A DNA stretch of 64,000 bases from Pyrrhoderma lamaoense. Taxonomy: Eukaryota > Basidiomycota > Agaricomycetes > Hymenochaetales > Hymenochaetaceae. This document shows positions 11,064-25,589 of this stretch, piece after piece (the stretch's first letter is position 1; every line of letters begins with the position of its first letter). The DNA lies in assembly GCA_002794735.1 (NCBI GenBank), contig NBAZ01000017.1, positions 1 to 64,000 on the forward strand, given 5' to 3'. The position numbers and the translations under genes were made by a program. The notes below the pieces were generated by a model. It had not been told where the DNA came from and did no database searches. It was given only the letters and a program-made list of their open reading frames with translations.

Positions 11064-12983
11064 CTAAGCGGAGGCTGTGATGGGTTCTTTGTTCTCAGGT
11101 ACTTCAGATTTGCTATCCGCTTGGGGTTGCCCATCGACCTCTAGTTTGTTTTCCTTATTTTGTGTAGGAGGTTTAGAGTGCTTCTTCTTCTCCTGAATTG
11201 GATATTTGTATCAAAAGGATTAGTATTAAAAGTTAGTTTCAACGAACCTTCTTTTTAACATCCTTCTTTGCCGATGGATCTGGATACGCAACAGCAGTCA
11301 CTTCCTTCCACTCCTCATTCTGTTCGTAAAGTTCTCGTATTGGCGCTAAAAGCTTGATAATGGCAGCACACACAGCTCCCTTCAAGTCACCCGGGTGTAT
11401 CTTCTCTTCTGCAAAGTCCCTTTCTAGCTCCTCGGACGTCGTGTAGTGTACTGGTCCACCATATTTATCAGGCCTAACAACACTGAAAACAGTGCCTTCT
11501 GGTGCACCTTCCGTTGAAAATGGTGTTTGGTCTCCAAGCCCGGGTTCAAGTACGTCATCCTTCCCAGACAAACGCTCTAATCTCAGTTCACTGATCGGGA
11601 TCAAGACTGCTTTGACGAACGCGAGTAACCCATTTTCTGTTACATTCCCTGGCTCACAGAAAGCCGCCTTAATTTTCTTCTTAATCAACTCAGGAGTATC
11701 AAGGAAATCGATCTTTGAGTTAGGGTCTGATGATGACATTTTGCCTCCTGCAAGACCAGGGACCATGGCGTTCATCAAATGCGCGCGTTTTGCGTATCCA
11801 AGACGAGGTAGATAGAGTTCCGCGAACGTAAAGATTTTCCTCTATCAAGATCAAAGTTCAAATGCGAAACATGAGCAACCTCCCTTTTCACATGAAGCCG
11901 GAAACGGCCACCCACCTGATCTACACCACCAAACTGGAAATCACATCCCAAGTACTGTTCATCCAAGGCTTGAAGTCCAGGGTAAAGCAACCCACTCAAC
12001 AAAGGACTCTCGACCTGCTTCACAACCTCAGCACCGGCCTTCTTCGCATCATGTTCAGTCACAATTGCAGCCAACTTGTAACTATCTAGGTTATACTCCT
12101 TTGATAACTGGTAAGACGAACCCTCCACAAATCGTAGCTTTGAAGTTGGTATTCCAAGAGACTTGAATACAGCAAGGAGGAGATGCTTGTAGTAGTTAGT
12201 TCGGTATGCCACGAGTTCAAAAGGTGCTTTAAGGTTGTCTAAGAAAGCATGTACGTCTGGAAGAGTTAAAAGAGTTTGAATAAGATAGTCAGAAGTTTCC
12301 GATAAGATATAGGTAATCGAAGCAGGCTAGTTACCCGCCAATAGAATCGTAACCTAAAAACATAGTGTATTTAAGCATCCCCCATAAGCATTCCGATATA
12401 GCTTTCAATCATCACAATCAGTAATGCTCACATCAACACCTGCTCTCAAGAAATCCGCAATCTTCGTTAATGCCACGAAGTATCCAATATGCGCTATTCA
12501 GTTGTCATTTTGTTGCGTTTTTGATATCAGGTTTTTAGTGGTTTGTATATGCACATATGTATATGACTCGAATATCAACACAACGAGTAACGAAAGGCCT
12601 CAGAGCACCTAAGGCTAGAAGAAACAAACGTACGTCGTCCAGTCGGTGCAGTTCCTATATCATGTCAGACCCGAATGTAGACAAGAAAGCAGGCAAGTAA
12701 ATCCAAAAACAAAGCCAACGTCAGTATCAAAATCCAGTACCACAACAATCAAACTCCACGGTCAAAGAACGTATACAGAAAGTAAAGCCCTTCCCCACAT
12801 ACATCCCTTTCGTCCCATCTCTTAAAGTCATTTACCATTACAAGAATTGCTCTACTCACCCCAATAACACTTCGGATGTCTGCCCTCCGCCAAAATTGCC
12901 TTTATAGTATCCCCACCAAGGACCTCCTGAAGCCTCCTAGTTATAAGCTCATAACGCTCTTCAGCACTTGCATTTGAAGACAT
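11064..12983 (-). CDS. TYS1: Tyrosyl-tRNA synthetase, cytosolic type
   Basis: Model: complement(join(11064..11192, 11248..11841, 11916..12256, 12335..12353, 12432..12493, 12634..12654, 12860..12983)), 429 aa. It charges tRNA-Tyr. The class I signature HIGH appears as PTGRPHIGYF, built from two exons of which one is 21 nt; a 19-nt exon follows in the same core. KMSKS appears as [17 protein letters not shown], the eukaryotic TyrRS form. Other family blocks: [32 protein letters not shown] and FCEPGNV. The C-terminal tail is lysine-rich (KKDVKKKEKKKHSK) and may aid tRNA binding. It lies 496 bp from the ArgRS gene on the same strand. Confidence 0.93.
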
Positions 12984-13479
12984 CGTGTATGTGTGCGTAT
13001 TTTTTATGGAAGAATTTGGGAAGGAAAAAATAAGAGATCTGCTTCTTGTCTACAAAATTCAGATCCCTTTAGTTATATGCATCGTAACAACGCGTGCGGC
13101 ATAAATATAGCAATGACTCATTTTTCTGGTCTAGTACACTCAGTATAATTATTAGTTTTACTGATACCCTAACGACACTTCCTCGACATTGATTCCAACT
13201 CAATCAAATCATCAAGTTGTAAGCATCTATTTTTTACACCAACCTAGTTTTTATAATAGCTACAGTGCAATGTACACACTCTTATACACATTACTTTTTT
13301 CTATTACTCAATCAAAAAAGTATTAGACTCTACGTATGAAAGAAAACTACGGGGGAAAGGCGAAAGTGGTGAAGTGTGAAGTAAGGATATGGGGATGTGG
13401 GAGGAAGCGGGGCTGAGAAATCAAGACAAGGAATACGGGATACGCGAAAGCTATGTGTAGCGCGTGTTACCTTTTTTTT
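12984..13479. other. Intergenic: TyrRS promoter / ArgRS 3' end
   Basis: No gene seen between the two tandem tRNA synthetase genes. It contains a T-rich run just before the ArgRS stop. Confidence 0.5.
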
Positions 13480-15625
13480 TTACATGCGTTCAAGGGGAGT
13501 CAAAGAAAGTAGTCGCATAGCACTTGCAAGTACTTGACGAGCACAAGTGAAGAGATACAGTCGAGCCTGAGCAAGTTCCTGTTCTTGGTTCATGACAATC
13601 AGAGTCTCCCAGGCTGAGCTGATTAAATGACTGAGCCTACAAAAGAGAAACACAGAGTCAATATACATCAGGAGCACGAAAGGTCTTTAGAAACATACCT
13701 GAAGCAATAAGAGACGATAGTACATGGCTCATAATTCTTGAAAGCACTCCTAACCACATCTGGGTACGTAGCGAGCATATACACAATCTCCCTTGCCTTC
13801 GGCTCTGTTAACAATTCCACATTGATCGTACTCCCATCCTCCCTCAATGTAATCTGATGGGCAACCTTCCTAGCAACAGAACACAACCTAACATGTGCAT
13901 ACTGCAAGTACGCTCCAGTATCTCCGTCCCAACTCGTCATCCTAGCCGAATCAAACTCGTACGAAATCGCCCTCTTACTCTGCATATCCTGGATTTTCAC
14001 ACAAGTCATACCGATCTGGTCACTCGTCTCTTCAGGATCTTCGATCTGCTTAAACTTCTCCTCGTTGCTCTTCATTTGCGTCATCATAGCTTCCTTTGCC
14101 TCGTCAAGGATGTCTTCTAAGAACTTCACGTCTCCATTGCGCGTACTCATACCCTTCACCTTCCCAAAGCTAACGTGCTCCAAGGTGTCAACGAAAGGCT
14201 CCTCCATCAACGAAAGAATCTTGAAGAACTGAGCAACGTGCAAGTCTTGTTGATCTCCAACAACATAAATCATCTTGTCAAAGTGATACTTCTCGTAACG
14301 TTGGATTGCACCAGCGATATCACGAACGACGTAAATAGTCGTCCCATCCGCTTTCTGAACTACAGGTTTCCCGAGCTTCCATTTGTTCAAGTCAACAGCA
14401 AGAGCCAAGCCACTCTGATCTTTCAGATCCATTTCCTCAACCGCAGTGGCGAGTTCCTCTTCCTTTTCAGCAGTGTTCTCAGCCTCCTTCGCCTCTTTGC
14501 GCTTGTTATTCCAATCCGGTCGACTTTCATCCTTCGTTTTCGTGGTCAACAAGTTCTTCGCCTTAAGCTTCTCTATAGCAGCATTAATTTTGTCATTTTC
14601 AACCTGAGACTCTCCAGAGTAGACATCAAATTGTACATTCAACCGTGCATAAACCTTCTCGTACGCCTTAATCGAAAGGTCCCTGAACCGTTTCCAGATT
14701 GCCAAAGTCTTCTCATCCCCATCCTCCATAGCCTTAAAGATAGCCTTTGCCTTCTCGTTAGTCTCCTCGGGTCCCCCACTCGCCTCTTCAGCCTTAACAT
14801 CCTTGTTAATCTTGACATACACATCAAAAAGGTGCATAATAGCATTCTCCTGCAACTTTTCCTCAGACCCATATCGCTCAAACCCAACGGCGAGCAATCC
14901 GAATTGCTTTCCCCAATCACCAAGGTAGTTAAACCGGATGACTTCCCACCCACAAGCATAGAACAGATTAGATAGGAAAGTACCGATGATGGTACTTCGC
15001 AAATGACCCGCATGGAAAGGCTTAGCAATATTTGGACTGCTAAACTCGATGATAATTTTCTTTCCGTCACCGGAAGCGTTTGTTCCATAAGAACCAAAAG
15101 GGTATTTCGTGGTAGGTTTGGACATCTCAGATATCTGGTCCAGCGTGAGCCTGGAAAGAGTGGTAGTTCGTGCAAAGAAGTGTACAAAGACACCCTCAGA
15201 AGTTACACGTTCAATAAGATCGTCAGGTTGGAACTATACACCGCGAATTGCAAAGATGTAATTGTAAAGCAGTGAAAGAATGTGAACACAGGTGACAGAC
15301 GGATAGACACTCAGATCAGATGTCTCAAGCATTAAGGACAGAACGAACTACATACGTTGTTAACAATCTTCGCCACAAGCTCAGCTGGCTTCTCTTTCAG
15401 TCTAAACCTCGGTACGGCAACTGTAAAATCAGCCTTCTTGCCTATGTCGACGCCGCCAAAGGCAGTTTCGACAGGTATAGACAAGTGCTTTGCAACATGG
15501 GTTGCAGCAGCGACCCTAAAAGCATCGAGCTTGCATCGATCAAAATCCGTACCAGGTACGGTTGGTAAATGAGCCAGAGAGACCATTCCCCTAGGAATTG
15601 ACCTGATTAATGTTGGAAAATACAT
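13480..15625 (-). CDS. Arginyl-tRNA synthetase
   Basis: Model: complement(join(13480..13636, 13699..15233, 15356..15625)), 653 aa. Class I synthetase charging tRNA-Arg. The HIGH region reads SPNIAKPFHAGHLRSTIIG, and the KMSK-equivalent VKGMSTRNGD. The DALR anticodon-binding domain is at the C-terminus, ending LLSLTPLERM with the arginyl-typical LxPMERM-like tail. The insert with many Lys/Glu (residues about 290-320) is typical of fungi. Two starts are possible: ATG 15625 (MYFPTLIRSIPRG, basic and amphipathic, possibly mitochondrial) and ATG 15586 (MVSLAHLPTVPG, cytosolic-like). Yeasts need both pools, so dual use is plausible but inferred. The long antisense open frame inside this gene is a shadow. 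Confidence 0.94.
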
Positions 15626-16069
15626 GTAAATATAACATCATCAAAAAAATTATATATATAGCGGTTCTCGGGTACTCACAGAGGAGATAATTTTGTAGGA
15701 GAAAAGTGAGAATTTACAGAGACGAAACGTCTTTTTGGGATGCGGAAATGAGAGCGGAATGAGAGTAAAGTACTTCTGAGCATATAAGCTGCAGTTTTTC
15801 CAGGACGGAGTCACACCTGGATAGTAGACCCGTTTTGGGAAAGAGCAGGGGTGCTGTGCTTAGAGTGAGTTACTTACTACATCAAACACTCCTCACTCGG
15901 AGGCGGTGGCGCGTGCTTTACAGGCCTCGCTTGTCTCTACACATTCTCCTCGTTCTCTGTCTTATACGATCTACCGCAGTATATCTGTTACGACAACCTG
16001 CTATCTTGAACTTTCGAAGTAAAAGAAGAAGAAGAAATCTAGAGATACCCAAATTACCCTACAGCTTTC
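15626..16069. promoter_or_regulatory. Divergent promoter region ArgRS / J-protein
   Basis: 444 bp between two diverging starts. It holds a TATATATA run near 15652-15659 on the ArgRS side. Both products serve protein synthesis or folding, so shared control is possible; not proven. Confidence 0.4.
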
Positions 16070-17885
16070 ATGTCCTCCTATCCTATACTGCCCTCTAGAC
16101 CAATAATACCCCACATCCAATCTAAATGTCCAAAATGTAGTTCGCTACTCGAATTTCCTGTTCCAGAACCTTTTCCTCCTCCCGGATCTGTCCTTAGAGT
16201 TAAATGTTTCAAATGTGTCGGGATAATGAATTATACCATTAAAGGTCCTGAACAACAGACTACGGAAAGTGCTCGTACAAAATCTCCAGAAACTTCACTT
16301 CCAAGACGACAGCGTAAAATCGGTACTCAAGAGAATCCTCTCGAGACTGCATACTACGAAACTCTCGGCATTTCTGTTACAGCAACGGAAGAGGACGTCA
16401 AGAAAGCATATAGTATGTGTACCTTATATCTCCTTACTGTTCCTCACTAACGTAAACTGCCTCAAACCACTCCATTCAATTCAACAGGAAGACTCGCAAT
16501 CAAGCACCACCCAGACAAAAATCGAGATGACCCAGAAGCCGAGGAGAGATTCAAGAAGATCGCAATAGCCTACCAAACGTTATCAGATCCAGTCCTCCGC
16601 AGGAAATACAATGAATTCGGTTCAAAAGAAAGTGCTCCTGAAGGTGGCTTCGTAGACCCCGAAGAAGTCTTCTCCACAATATTTGGCGGTGAACGATTCG
16701 TTCCTCTGATAGGTGAAATAAGCCTCGGAAAAGACATGAAAGCGGCCCTTCAAGAAGCTGATGAATCCGACGAAAAGGATGAAAACGGAACAATGAGGAT
16801 TAAGGACGAGAAGGGTAACATCATCCTATCTCCAGAGGAAAAGGCAAAGAAAGAGGAGAAAGCTAGAAGAATTTCCGCTGAAGTACGTCTCTTTCCCCTA
16901 ATATCATTAAGCTCTTATTCCAATGATTGATTCTTACTTGTGTACAATCAGAAAGCAGCAGCTCGAGAAGCCAGAGTTACCAAACTCGTCGAAGAACTTG
17001 AACGTAAACTTAGTATATTCACAGAGTCCGCAACGGGTCCTAATGATCGTGACGTTACTGAAAGTTGGAAACAAATTTGCGAGCTAGAGGCGGAGTACGT
17101 CACCAGTCCTATCTTCATCTTCATTAAGGAACTATCCTCACGCTAGAAATCTACAGAGAGCTGAAAAGGGAAAGTTATGGTGTCGAACTGTTACACACCA
17201 TTGGATTTGTATACTCCTCGAAGGCTCGACATTTCCTCGCATCAAAACAGACGTTGTTTGGTGTAGGTGGTTGGATCCATAACGTCCAAGGGAAATATCA
17301 TGTTTTCTCCGAAACGTATGTCACTCAAATTTCTTGATCAATCTTTATATCACTAATTTTCTTACTTCTACCCCTCTTCCACTTCTCTCTTTCTCACGCC
17401 CCTCTGCTATCTTCACGTTCGATCAACTATCTATCTATCTATCTTTCCGTCTATACGTCTACTCATTCACCAACCTTACCCTTACACTTTCAACCAGCTT
17501 CTCAACCCTCAAATCCGCAATGGAGCTCAAATCCGTCTTCGACCAAATCCAGGCAGCCGAAAAAGCCGGGAACCTCTCCCCAGAAGAGAAACGACGTTTA
17601 GAAGAAACAGCAGCAGAAAAAGGTCTTCAAGCGCTCTTCAAAGGTGCCAAACTTGAAATAGAGTCCGTTCTCCGAGAAACGTGCGATAGGGTACTATTCA
17701 ACTCGTCGTTGTCTTCGGCGCAGCTAGAGCTTAGGGCAATTGCATTGCAGATTATGGGTGATGCATTTGCTGGAGTTAAGAAGGACGGGGAGGGGGAGCA
17801 TGCTGGGATGGTTGGAGGGGAGAGTGAATATGTTAGGGTTGAGACGAAGGCTAGTAAGGAGAGAGATAGGTCTAGTAGGGGATGA
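16070..17885 (+). CDS. J-protein (DnaJ-X type) with N-terminal Cys4 motif
   Basis: Model: join(16070..16412, 16488..16882, 16952..17094, 17157..17315, 17498..17885), 475 aa. The J-domain starts near residue 100 (AYYETLGISVTATEEDVKKAY) with the HPD triad in IKHHPDKN, split by the first intron. A DnaJ-X domain follows (GVELLHTIGFVYSSKARHFL), as in yeast Caj1/Djp1, Hsp70 co-chaperones of the cytosol, peroxisome or membrane. Ahead of the J-domain are two CxxC pairs (CPKC at residues about 20-23 and CFKC about 45-48), spaced like a zinc ribbon; yeast Caj1 starts directly with the J-domain. The last intron (182 nt) is longer and pyrimidine-rich. The C-terminus is Gly/Glu-rich. Confidence 0.9.
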
Positions 17886-19350
17886 GACGACTCCTTTCTC
17901 TTTTCTTCTCCTCTTACTCTCCCTACTTATCAAATGTAGATTGTTCGTGAGTTTCTTTTTCATGTATCCCTTTCTCCTCCCCTCCCATCTCATTTCTTAC
18001 GTATCTAATCCTCTGTATAATAACTTAATATGAGATCTGATTCACTGACTGTGATCAATATCTTTCTAAATCTCCAGATCTCAACAACATGATTTTCAAC
18101 TTCACGCACACGTCTGCAATGCAATGACGACGAGAATTAAACGATGTTATTACATGTACTTTAATACTAACATTCTTTTGGCATCTACATCACTTTTCTC
18201 CTCATTCTTCTTTGATTTCTCTTCAATCATTCATCTCCAACCTTTCCTCCGACCTTCCTCTTTCTGTTTCTGCGTTCTTTTTTCTTTCTTTTTCCTCTAA
18301 TGACGTCACTTTCAAGCGCCCACTTACTCTCAGTCCCATTCTCATATACAAATATACAAAGCATTACAATGGCACATGTATGTAAAGCAACACCATATGT
18401 ATCTCCCTTTTATCCCCATTCAACGAAACGTCATATTGTCTTCCCTCTTAGAAGTATAATTTTAAATCAGATGATCCCGATAGCCAGTAGTCACTGCCTA
18501 ACTGACTACGGTAACTAGAGATCATGATCGAAACTCACTAAAAATCTGAGAGAAGGAATATTATGGAGGGAAAAGCATCAGACATGCAGTATACGTCATG
18601 TATGCATTGTACGTATCCTTGCATGTTATACATGTGTCCGCTATATACAGACTATGGAAGGAACATAATATTCTTGTACTCCATTGAACCTGTTTATTAT
18701 TCTGAACTGCACCTTCAAATTCGCACCTAAACGACTTTCAGACCCGAATCTGTCATTATAGATTGTATAAGAAAAATCTAGATGAAGAGAGACAGAAAAA
18801 AAAAGAAGTAATGAAGTAGTGCTTTAATGAGATAGATAGTGTTTTAGTGTTTGAAAGATGTGTAACTATGGGTACGTATGCTAAAAAAAACTAGAAAACG
18901 AGAAAGAGAACGTCGTGGAATGTATGACAAATGGTGGGGGATAAAGGAGACACAGTAAAGGCGGGGATGAGGAGATTGTAAGGGGGTTGTAAGGGAAGAG
19001 AAAAAAGCTCGTTAAATAGTAGAACAACACACCAAAAAAAAGTGAACGTCTGAAGACAGACTGTACGTTAGGCAGGATAGAAGGGGTGGGTAGGGATATA
19101 GAATGAGTTAAAAGGTAGTTGTGTGAGTTGGAGAAGGTAGATGTAGATGTAAGAGTGAATGAAGCTGACACGCGAAAAAGAAGAATTATATGCTTTGAAA
19201 ATACGAAATCCGCTTTTTGAGAAGAGGATCAGATGGTCAGAGAATTCGGCCTGGAAACACAAATGGATGCAGTAGGGTGACAGGTAAAGAGAGAGAAACA
19301 GAAGCGTAGAGGTTGATTGAGGAGTACAAGAGAGTACATGAGTAGTTCCT
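17886..19350. other. Intergenic between convergent genes
   Basis: 1.5 kb between the J-protein and AUR1 stops. C/T-rich at first (17.88-18.3 kb), then mixed. No gene or RNA recognised; it is long for two 3' ends. Confidence 0.45.
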
Positions 19351-20811
19351 TTAGTTTTGTCCTTGGGGAGTACCAGACTCCAGGCGAGAGGGCGTAGCAG
19401 GTCCTCTTGGTCTCCCAGTTCCAAGCGGACTCCATCCATCTTCCTCGGCACCAACAAGGCTAGCAATAGACGCGGTATGCTTATGCTTATGTCCCGCTGG
19501 CCCAACTCCTCCCGGCCCCTTCTTCGCTTTTGGTACAGGTCCTACAAGTGGAACAGCAGAAGAAGGTAATCCAGGCGACCTATACGCAATATCCTCTCCA
19601 ACCTCCCCGTCGTCGCTTTCCCCACCCGAGAAGTCTGAGCTAGCATCTGCATCAAGTCTAAGTCCTTTCCCACTCATACCCCTTGAATGACCAAATACCC
19701 ACTCACGTCCACCTCCAGATCCAATTCCTGGACCTCCGTTCGCTCGTCTAGGAACTTCAAGGTCATACAACTCATGTTTCGATATGCCTCGTCCGGCTGC
19801 CAAACCTCCATATCCTACAGATGAGTAGATAGACCCAGGTCCTCTAGTCGCGTTCGCCCCGCGCAACTCATCAGGCAAGAACAAGTAAAAACATGCAGTT
19901 GCCAAACACGCCCCTCCTACTACATCCACCAAATAGTGATGCGTCAGATACATCGTCGCCCAGTACAGCACTCCCGCATACCCCCAAGCAAACATTTTTG
20001 TCTTCGGGAAGAAATGTGACCAGAACAAAGCTTCTATCGTCGCGCATCCAGAATGTAAAGACGGGAAAGCACCGAATACGACTGGAGAGGAAGCAAACGT
20101 CTTTTGATATCCACTACCTCCAAATAGTTCGTCAATTCTCATCAATCCACCCGCAGAGCCTCTAACAGCGTATGTTGCAGGCGTCAATCCATAAATCAGC
20201 TCATACCATGGGGCCGCACAAGGCAACACAATCTGCACAAGCACACCAATCAAGTTCATATATCCAAACGCATTAGCCCAAAAATGCAGCGCTTCCTTCG
20301 GTCTAAACAACCAAAGGAAAATTGAGACTACAAACGGAAGGACAAAATGTAGTATCCCATATGGCAACCAAGCCAGTATATCCAATACAGGATGAGTGAA
20401 CCTAGTCAATATATCCGAGATGTTCGCCCCATACAACACACTTTCCAGCGTTGGTAATAACGAGATCGATATAGAGGGCCTAACAGCAATCGGTATATAC
20501 CTCGAACTGAAAAATGTTATTATCCACGAAAGCACAGGCGTCGCAGGGACCAAAAACTGCGATGTAAGCGGCACGAACAATCCTGTCACGAACGTTATCA
20601 CAACAAGCATTTTCAGCAAAAAAGGTAGAGGCCATAGTGAGACCCAGAAGAGTGCTGAAACAGCGTGAAAAACGTAAATGCTATCTTTGAGTTCAAACTT
20701 ATGTCGTCGTAGTTTCCCGATGGAAATTCTTGGGTCTACATTCTTGTCAAGTCTGTTGATGGCTGCCACGAGCGCGTTGAAAATAGTGTTGAGGGCCCAA
20801 GGGATAGACAT
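19351..20811 (-). CDS. AUR1: Inositol phosphorylceramide synthase catalytic subunit
   Basis: Single exon, 486 aa from ATG 20811 (MSIPWALNTIFNALVAAINRLD). The frame stays open 45 codons further upstream (to 20946), but that part is Arg/Ser/Pro-rich and unlike the family start. Aur1 transfers phosphoinositol from PI to ceramide in the Golgi and is the target of aureobasidin A. Several membrane segments are present. The PAP2-like catalytic motifs are FPSLHSG (around the first catalytic His) and HHYLVDVVGG. After the last membrane segment comes a cytosolic tail of about 150 aa rich in Gly, Ser and Arg (RANGGPGIGSGGG, DASSDFSGGESDDGE), longer than in yeast. Intronless, unlike most neighbours. Confidence 0.93.
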   Translation of the reverse strand: MSIPWALNTIFNALVAAINRLDKNVDPRISIGKLRRHKFELKDSIYVFHAVSALFWVSLWPLPFLLKMLVVITFVTGLFVPLTSQFLVPATPVLSWIITFFSSRYIPIAVRPSISISLLPTLESVLYGANISDILTRFTHPVLDILAWLPYGILHFVLPFVVSIFLWLFRPKEALHFWANAFGYMNLIGVLVQIVLPCAAPWYELIYGLTPATYAVRGSAGGLMRIDELFGGSGYQKTFASSPVVFGAFPSLHSGCATIEALFWSHFFPKTKMFAWGYAGVLYWATMYLTHHYLVDVVGGACLATACFYLFLPDELRGANATRGPGSIYSSVGYGGLAAGRGISKHELYDLEVPRRANGGPGIGSGGGREWVFGHSRGMSGKGLRLDADASSDFSGGESDDGEVGEDIAYRSPGLPSSAVPLVGPVPKAKKGPGGVGPAGHKHKHTASIASLVGAEEDGWSPLGTGRPRGPATPSRLESGTPQGQN

Positions 20812-21167
20812 TCTTCGGGTGTCAAATGGAGAAGAAGTTGACCGAATTCTCTTCGATCGCCGACGACGACAGCGACTTGGGAAGGAAGGACAAGCAGGGG
20901 AAGGGGTACTTATAGGATGCTGTAGTAAGCCAGACCCAGTAAACAAACCGTTCTCTTCTCAGAAACACCGCCGTATGACGTAAACATTCTGACGCATCTC
21001 AATTCTAATTCTCAGCATCATCATCACACGTCACGTAACACACAGAATCATATGTTTCACATCCAGGAAACACACAGAATATATTGAATATTCGTACAAA
21101 TAAAAAGATAAAAGAAAAAGATATAACTAGAACATTAACAGCTACATGTTACGAGTACCCATAACAA
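20812..21167. other. Intergenic: AUR1 upstream / H4 3' end
   Basis: It contains the upstream open extension of the AUR1 frame and the 3' flank of histone H4. Nothing else seen. Confidence 0.45.
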
Positions 21168-23724
<2,557 letters not shown>

Positions 23725-24048
23725 ATGGTCGATAGCTCTAGTGATCCTGCCAGAAGGCGGTGGAGAATGCACGTAGTGATTTATCTACAGAATAACGGAA
23801 CACTCTGCAACTTTTCTGAAGATATCAAAACTGAAACTATCAATAACGCTATGATATGGACCGTTACACTGAGGTGTAAGCTTATAATATCTCCCTAGAC
23901 GTAGAGTCACCGTCTAAACCAGCTTCTAGACAACGGGGATATCATTGGTGAAGGCCAAGCTCCAATGAGAATGGATGCTAGGGAAATAGCAGCCGAGAAA
24001 GCGCTTCAAAATCTTAACCCTCAGATGTATGCGTCAATTCGTGGCTAG
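23725..24048 (+). CDS. Small stand-alone double-stranded RNA-binding domain protein
   Basis: Model: join(23725..23875, 23930..24048), 89 aa. One domain fills the protein: an N-terminal helix region (WRMHVVIYLQNNG), beta strands (AMIWTVTLRYNGDIIGEGQAP) and a second helix with the dsRBD-like AREIAAEKALQNL. In canonical dsRBDs this helix starts with KKxAK; here it is REIAAEKA, so lysine contacts are reduced. The intron (54 nt, GTAAGC...CTAG) restores this frame exactly. Not in any longer protein that I can see: there is a stop at 24046-24048 and no downstream coding exon. Possible roles are regulation of RNAi or dsRNA virus response, or a decayed Dicer-like fragment. The domain call is mine from pattern and needs a profile search. 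Confidence 0.6.
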
Positions 24049-25589
24049 AGGCTAGCATATGTGTACTTGTAAGCCACGAATAACCTTATCAGTATTGTAT
24101 TGGTACTAATAACTCTAATTATTACGGCTTTCAGGACCAAATCAGTCCACATAACCCATAGCCGACTTCCTATTATCACTTCCTTATTATAGCTCGAATC
24201 ACACAGAAGTTTTACACTCATGGAATCACATCGTCCATCATACTTCTGTTATGTTTGCCCATCTTTCCTAGCTTTCGTTTCGGTTTGGTTTCATCCGTTT
24301 GTAATTACTGGTTTATGTTATCTTCCGTCTTTCTTCCTCTTTCTTCCCCTCAATGTGTAAGCCCCTAGTATTACATACCGAAATCCCTCCATCTTAAAAT
24401 TCGAGATGTAATGAGTGAGATTAAGAGACATGGAATCGAGTAAATTGCTATGTTAGTTAATTCTCCCTCCGGGAGAGGCGACTAGAAATGATTCAGAACT
24501 GATTGCAAACTTGTGTAATTCTTGAATTATGTTTATATACGAAATTATATATATATATTAATATCCAAAGATATCTCTCTGTCCAACCTCACTTGATAAA
24601 AAACCATCCTGAGAGAGACCGTAGCTATCTATCTAATGGTTTGAGTTTTTCGCCCTTTTAGAAGCCCATTCTAGAGTTTGTGGACCTCTAATTTGTGCTC
24701 ATCATCGAATGGACCTCAAGGAAATGGTCGGCAGCCAGCGCTTCAACAATTTCTTCTATGTCGTATAGATGGATGCATAAGAGTACTTTGTCGGTTCGTG
24801 GATTTGTATGCTTCTACACAGACTGGGTCGCTAATTCACAAATATTCACCCCCAGAGTTTTCCATGATTTTTTCTTGCCTTAATGTAGCCCAGATCACGA
24901 CGAGCTGAGAATTAAAACAAAATATAAATTCTTAGCTCAGAGTTAATTTACCATGTTGTTTACATATGCATGTAAGCACAATAACAAACCACGGATTTTC
25001 GCGCCTAATTTGTGGTAAACCCCTGAGAGGTGAACTCACAAAAATAGATACAACATACAACAACTAAGCCCGTCATTGTCTTCTTCAGAGAAGATAGAGT
25101 ATCGTCATGTGAAGGGAGAATAGGAGATTAAAAGTCATAGTTGCTGACACTAAAGTAGAGCTTTTTTTAAATTAGAGAATTCCTTAAAAAGAGAAATAAA
25201 TATCTATCCGTTATATTGAAGAAATAATTATCCCTCAGTATTATAGAACATGTCATATTTTCGCAAAAATATGCTAGGCATTGTGGGCGAATAACAAAAA
25301 TCCAGGAATTATGCTGAAAGCAAAGACTCATTCACCAGATCGGAGTGTGGTCGGACAACGAGCGAGGATTGGCTCACGGATGACCTGACTTTTTAGCGGA
25401 CGAATGATACGATAATCGCGCCTATATAGAAAAAAAAAGGTAGGTCCCACTCGTTTCTTACAACCCAACCTCCATCACCACCTCTCCTCTCCGTCCATAC
25501 TTCCATAACATCTCTCGAGTCTCGTAAGCCCAAAGAACACAGAGAGAGAGGAGGTATTATATCCCGTATATTATTTGGGAAAGAAAAGG
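24049..25589. other. Intergenic upstream of ERG25
   Basis: AT-rich 1.5 kb, including a TATATATATA run near 24549. The last 200 bp are the ERG25 promoter and 5' UTR. No gene recognised. Confidence 0.45.

Noticed and set aside
14175..14975. Long plus-strand open frame of 266 codons
   Set aside because: It lies antisense inside the well-conserved ArgRS exon and has no family-like sequence.
18881..19171. 96-codon minus-strand frame downstream of AUR1
   Set aside because: Low-complexity Ser/Phe/Leu translation from the C/T-rich strand; no homology.
20812..20946. N-terminal extension of AUR1
   Set aside because: The frame is open, but it is Arg/Pro/Ser-rich and unlike known Aur1 starts.
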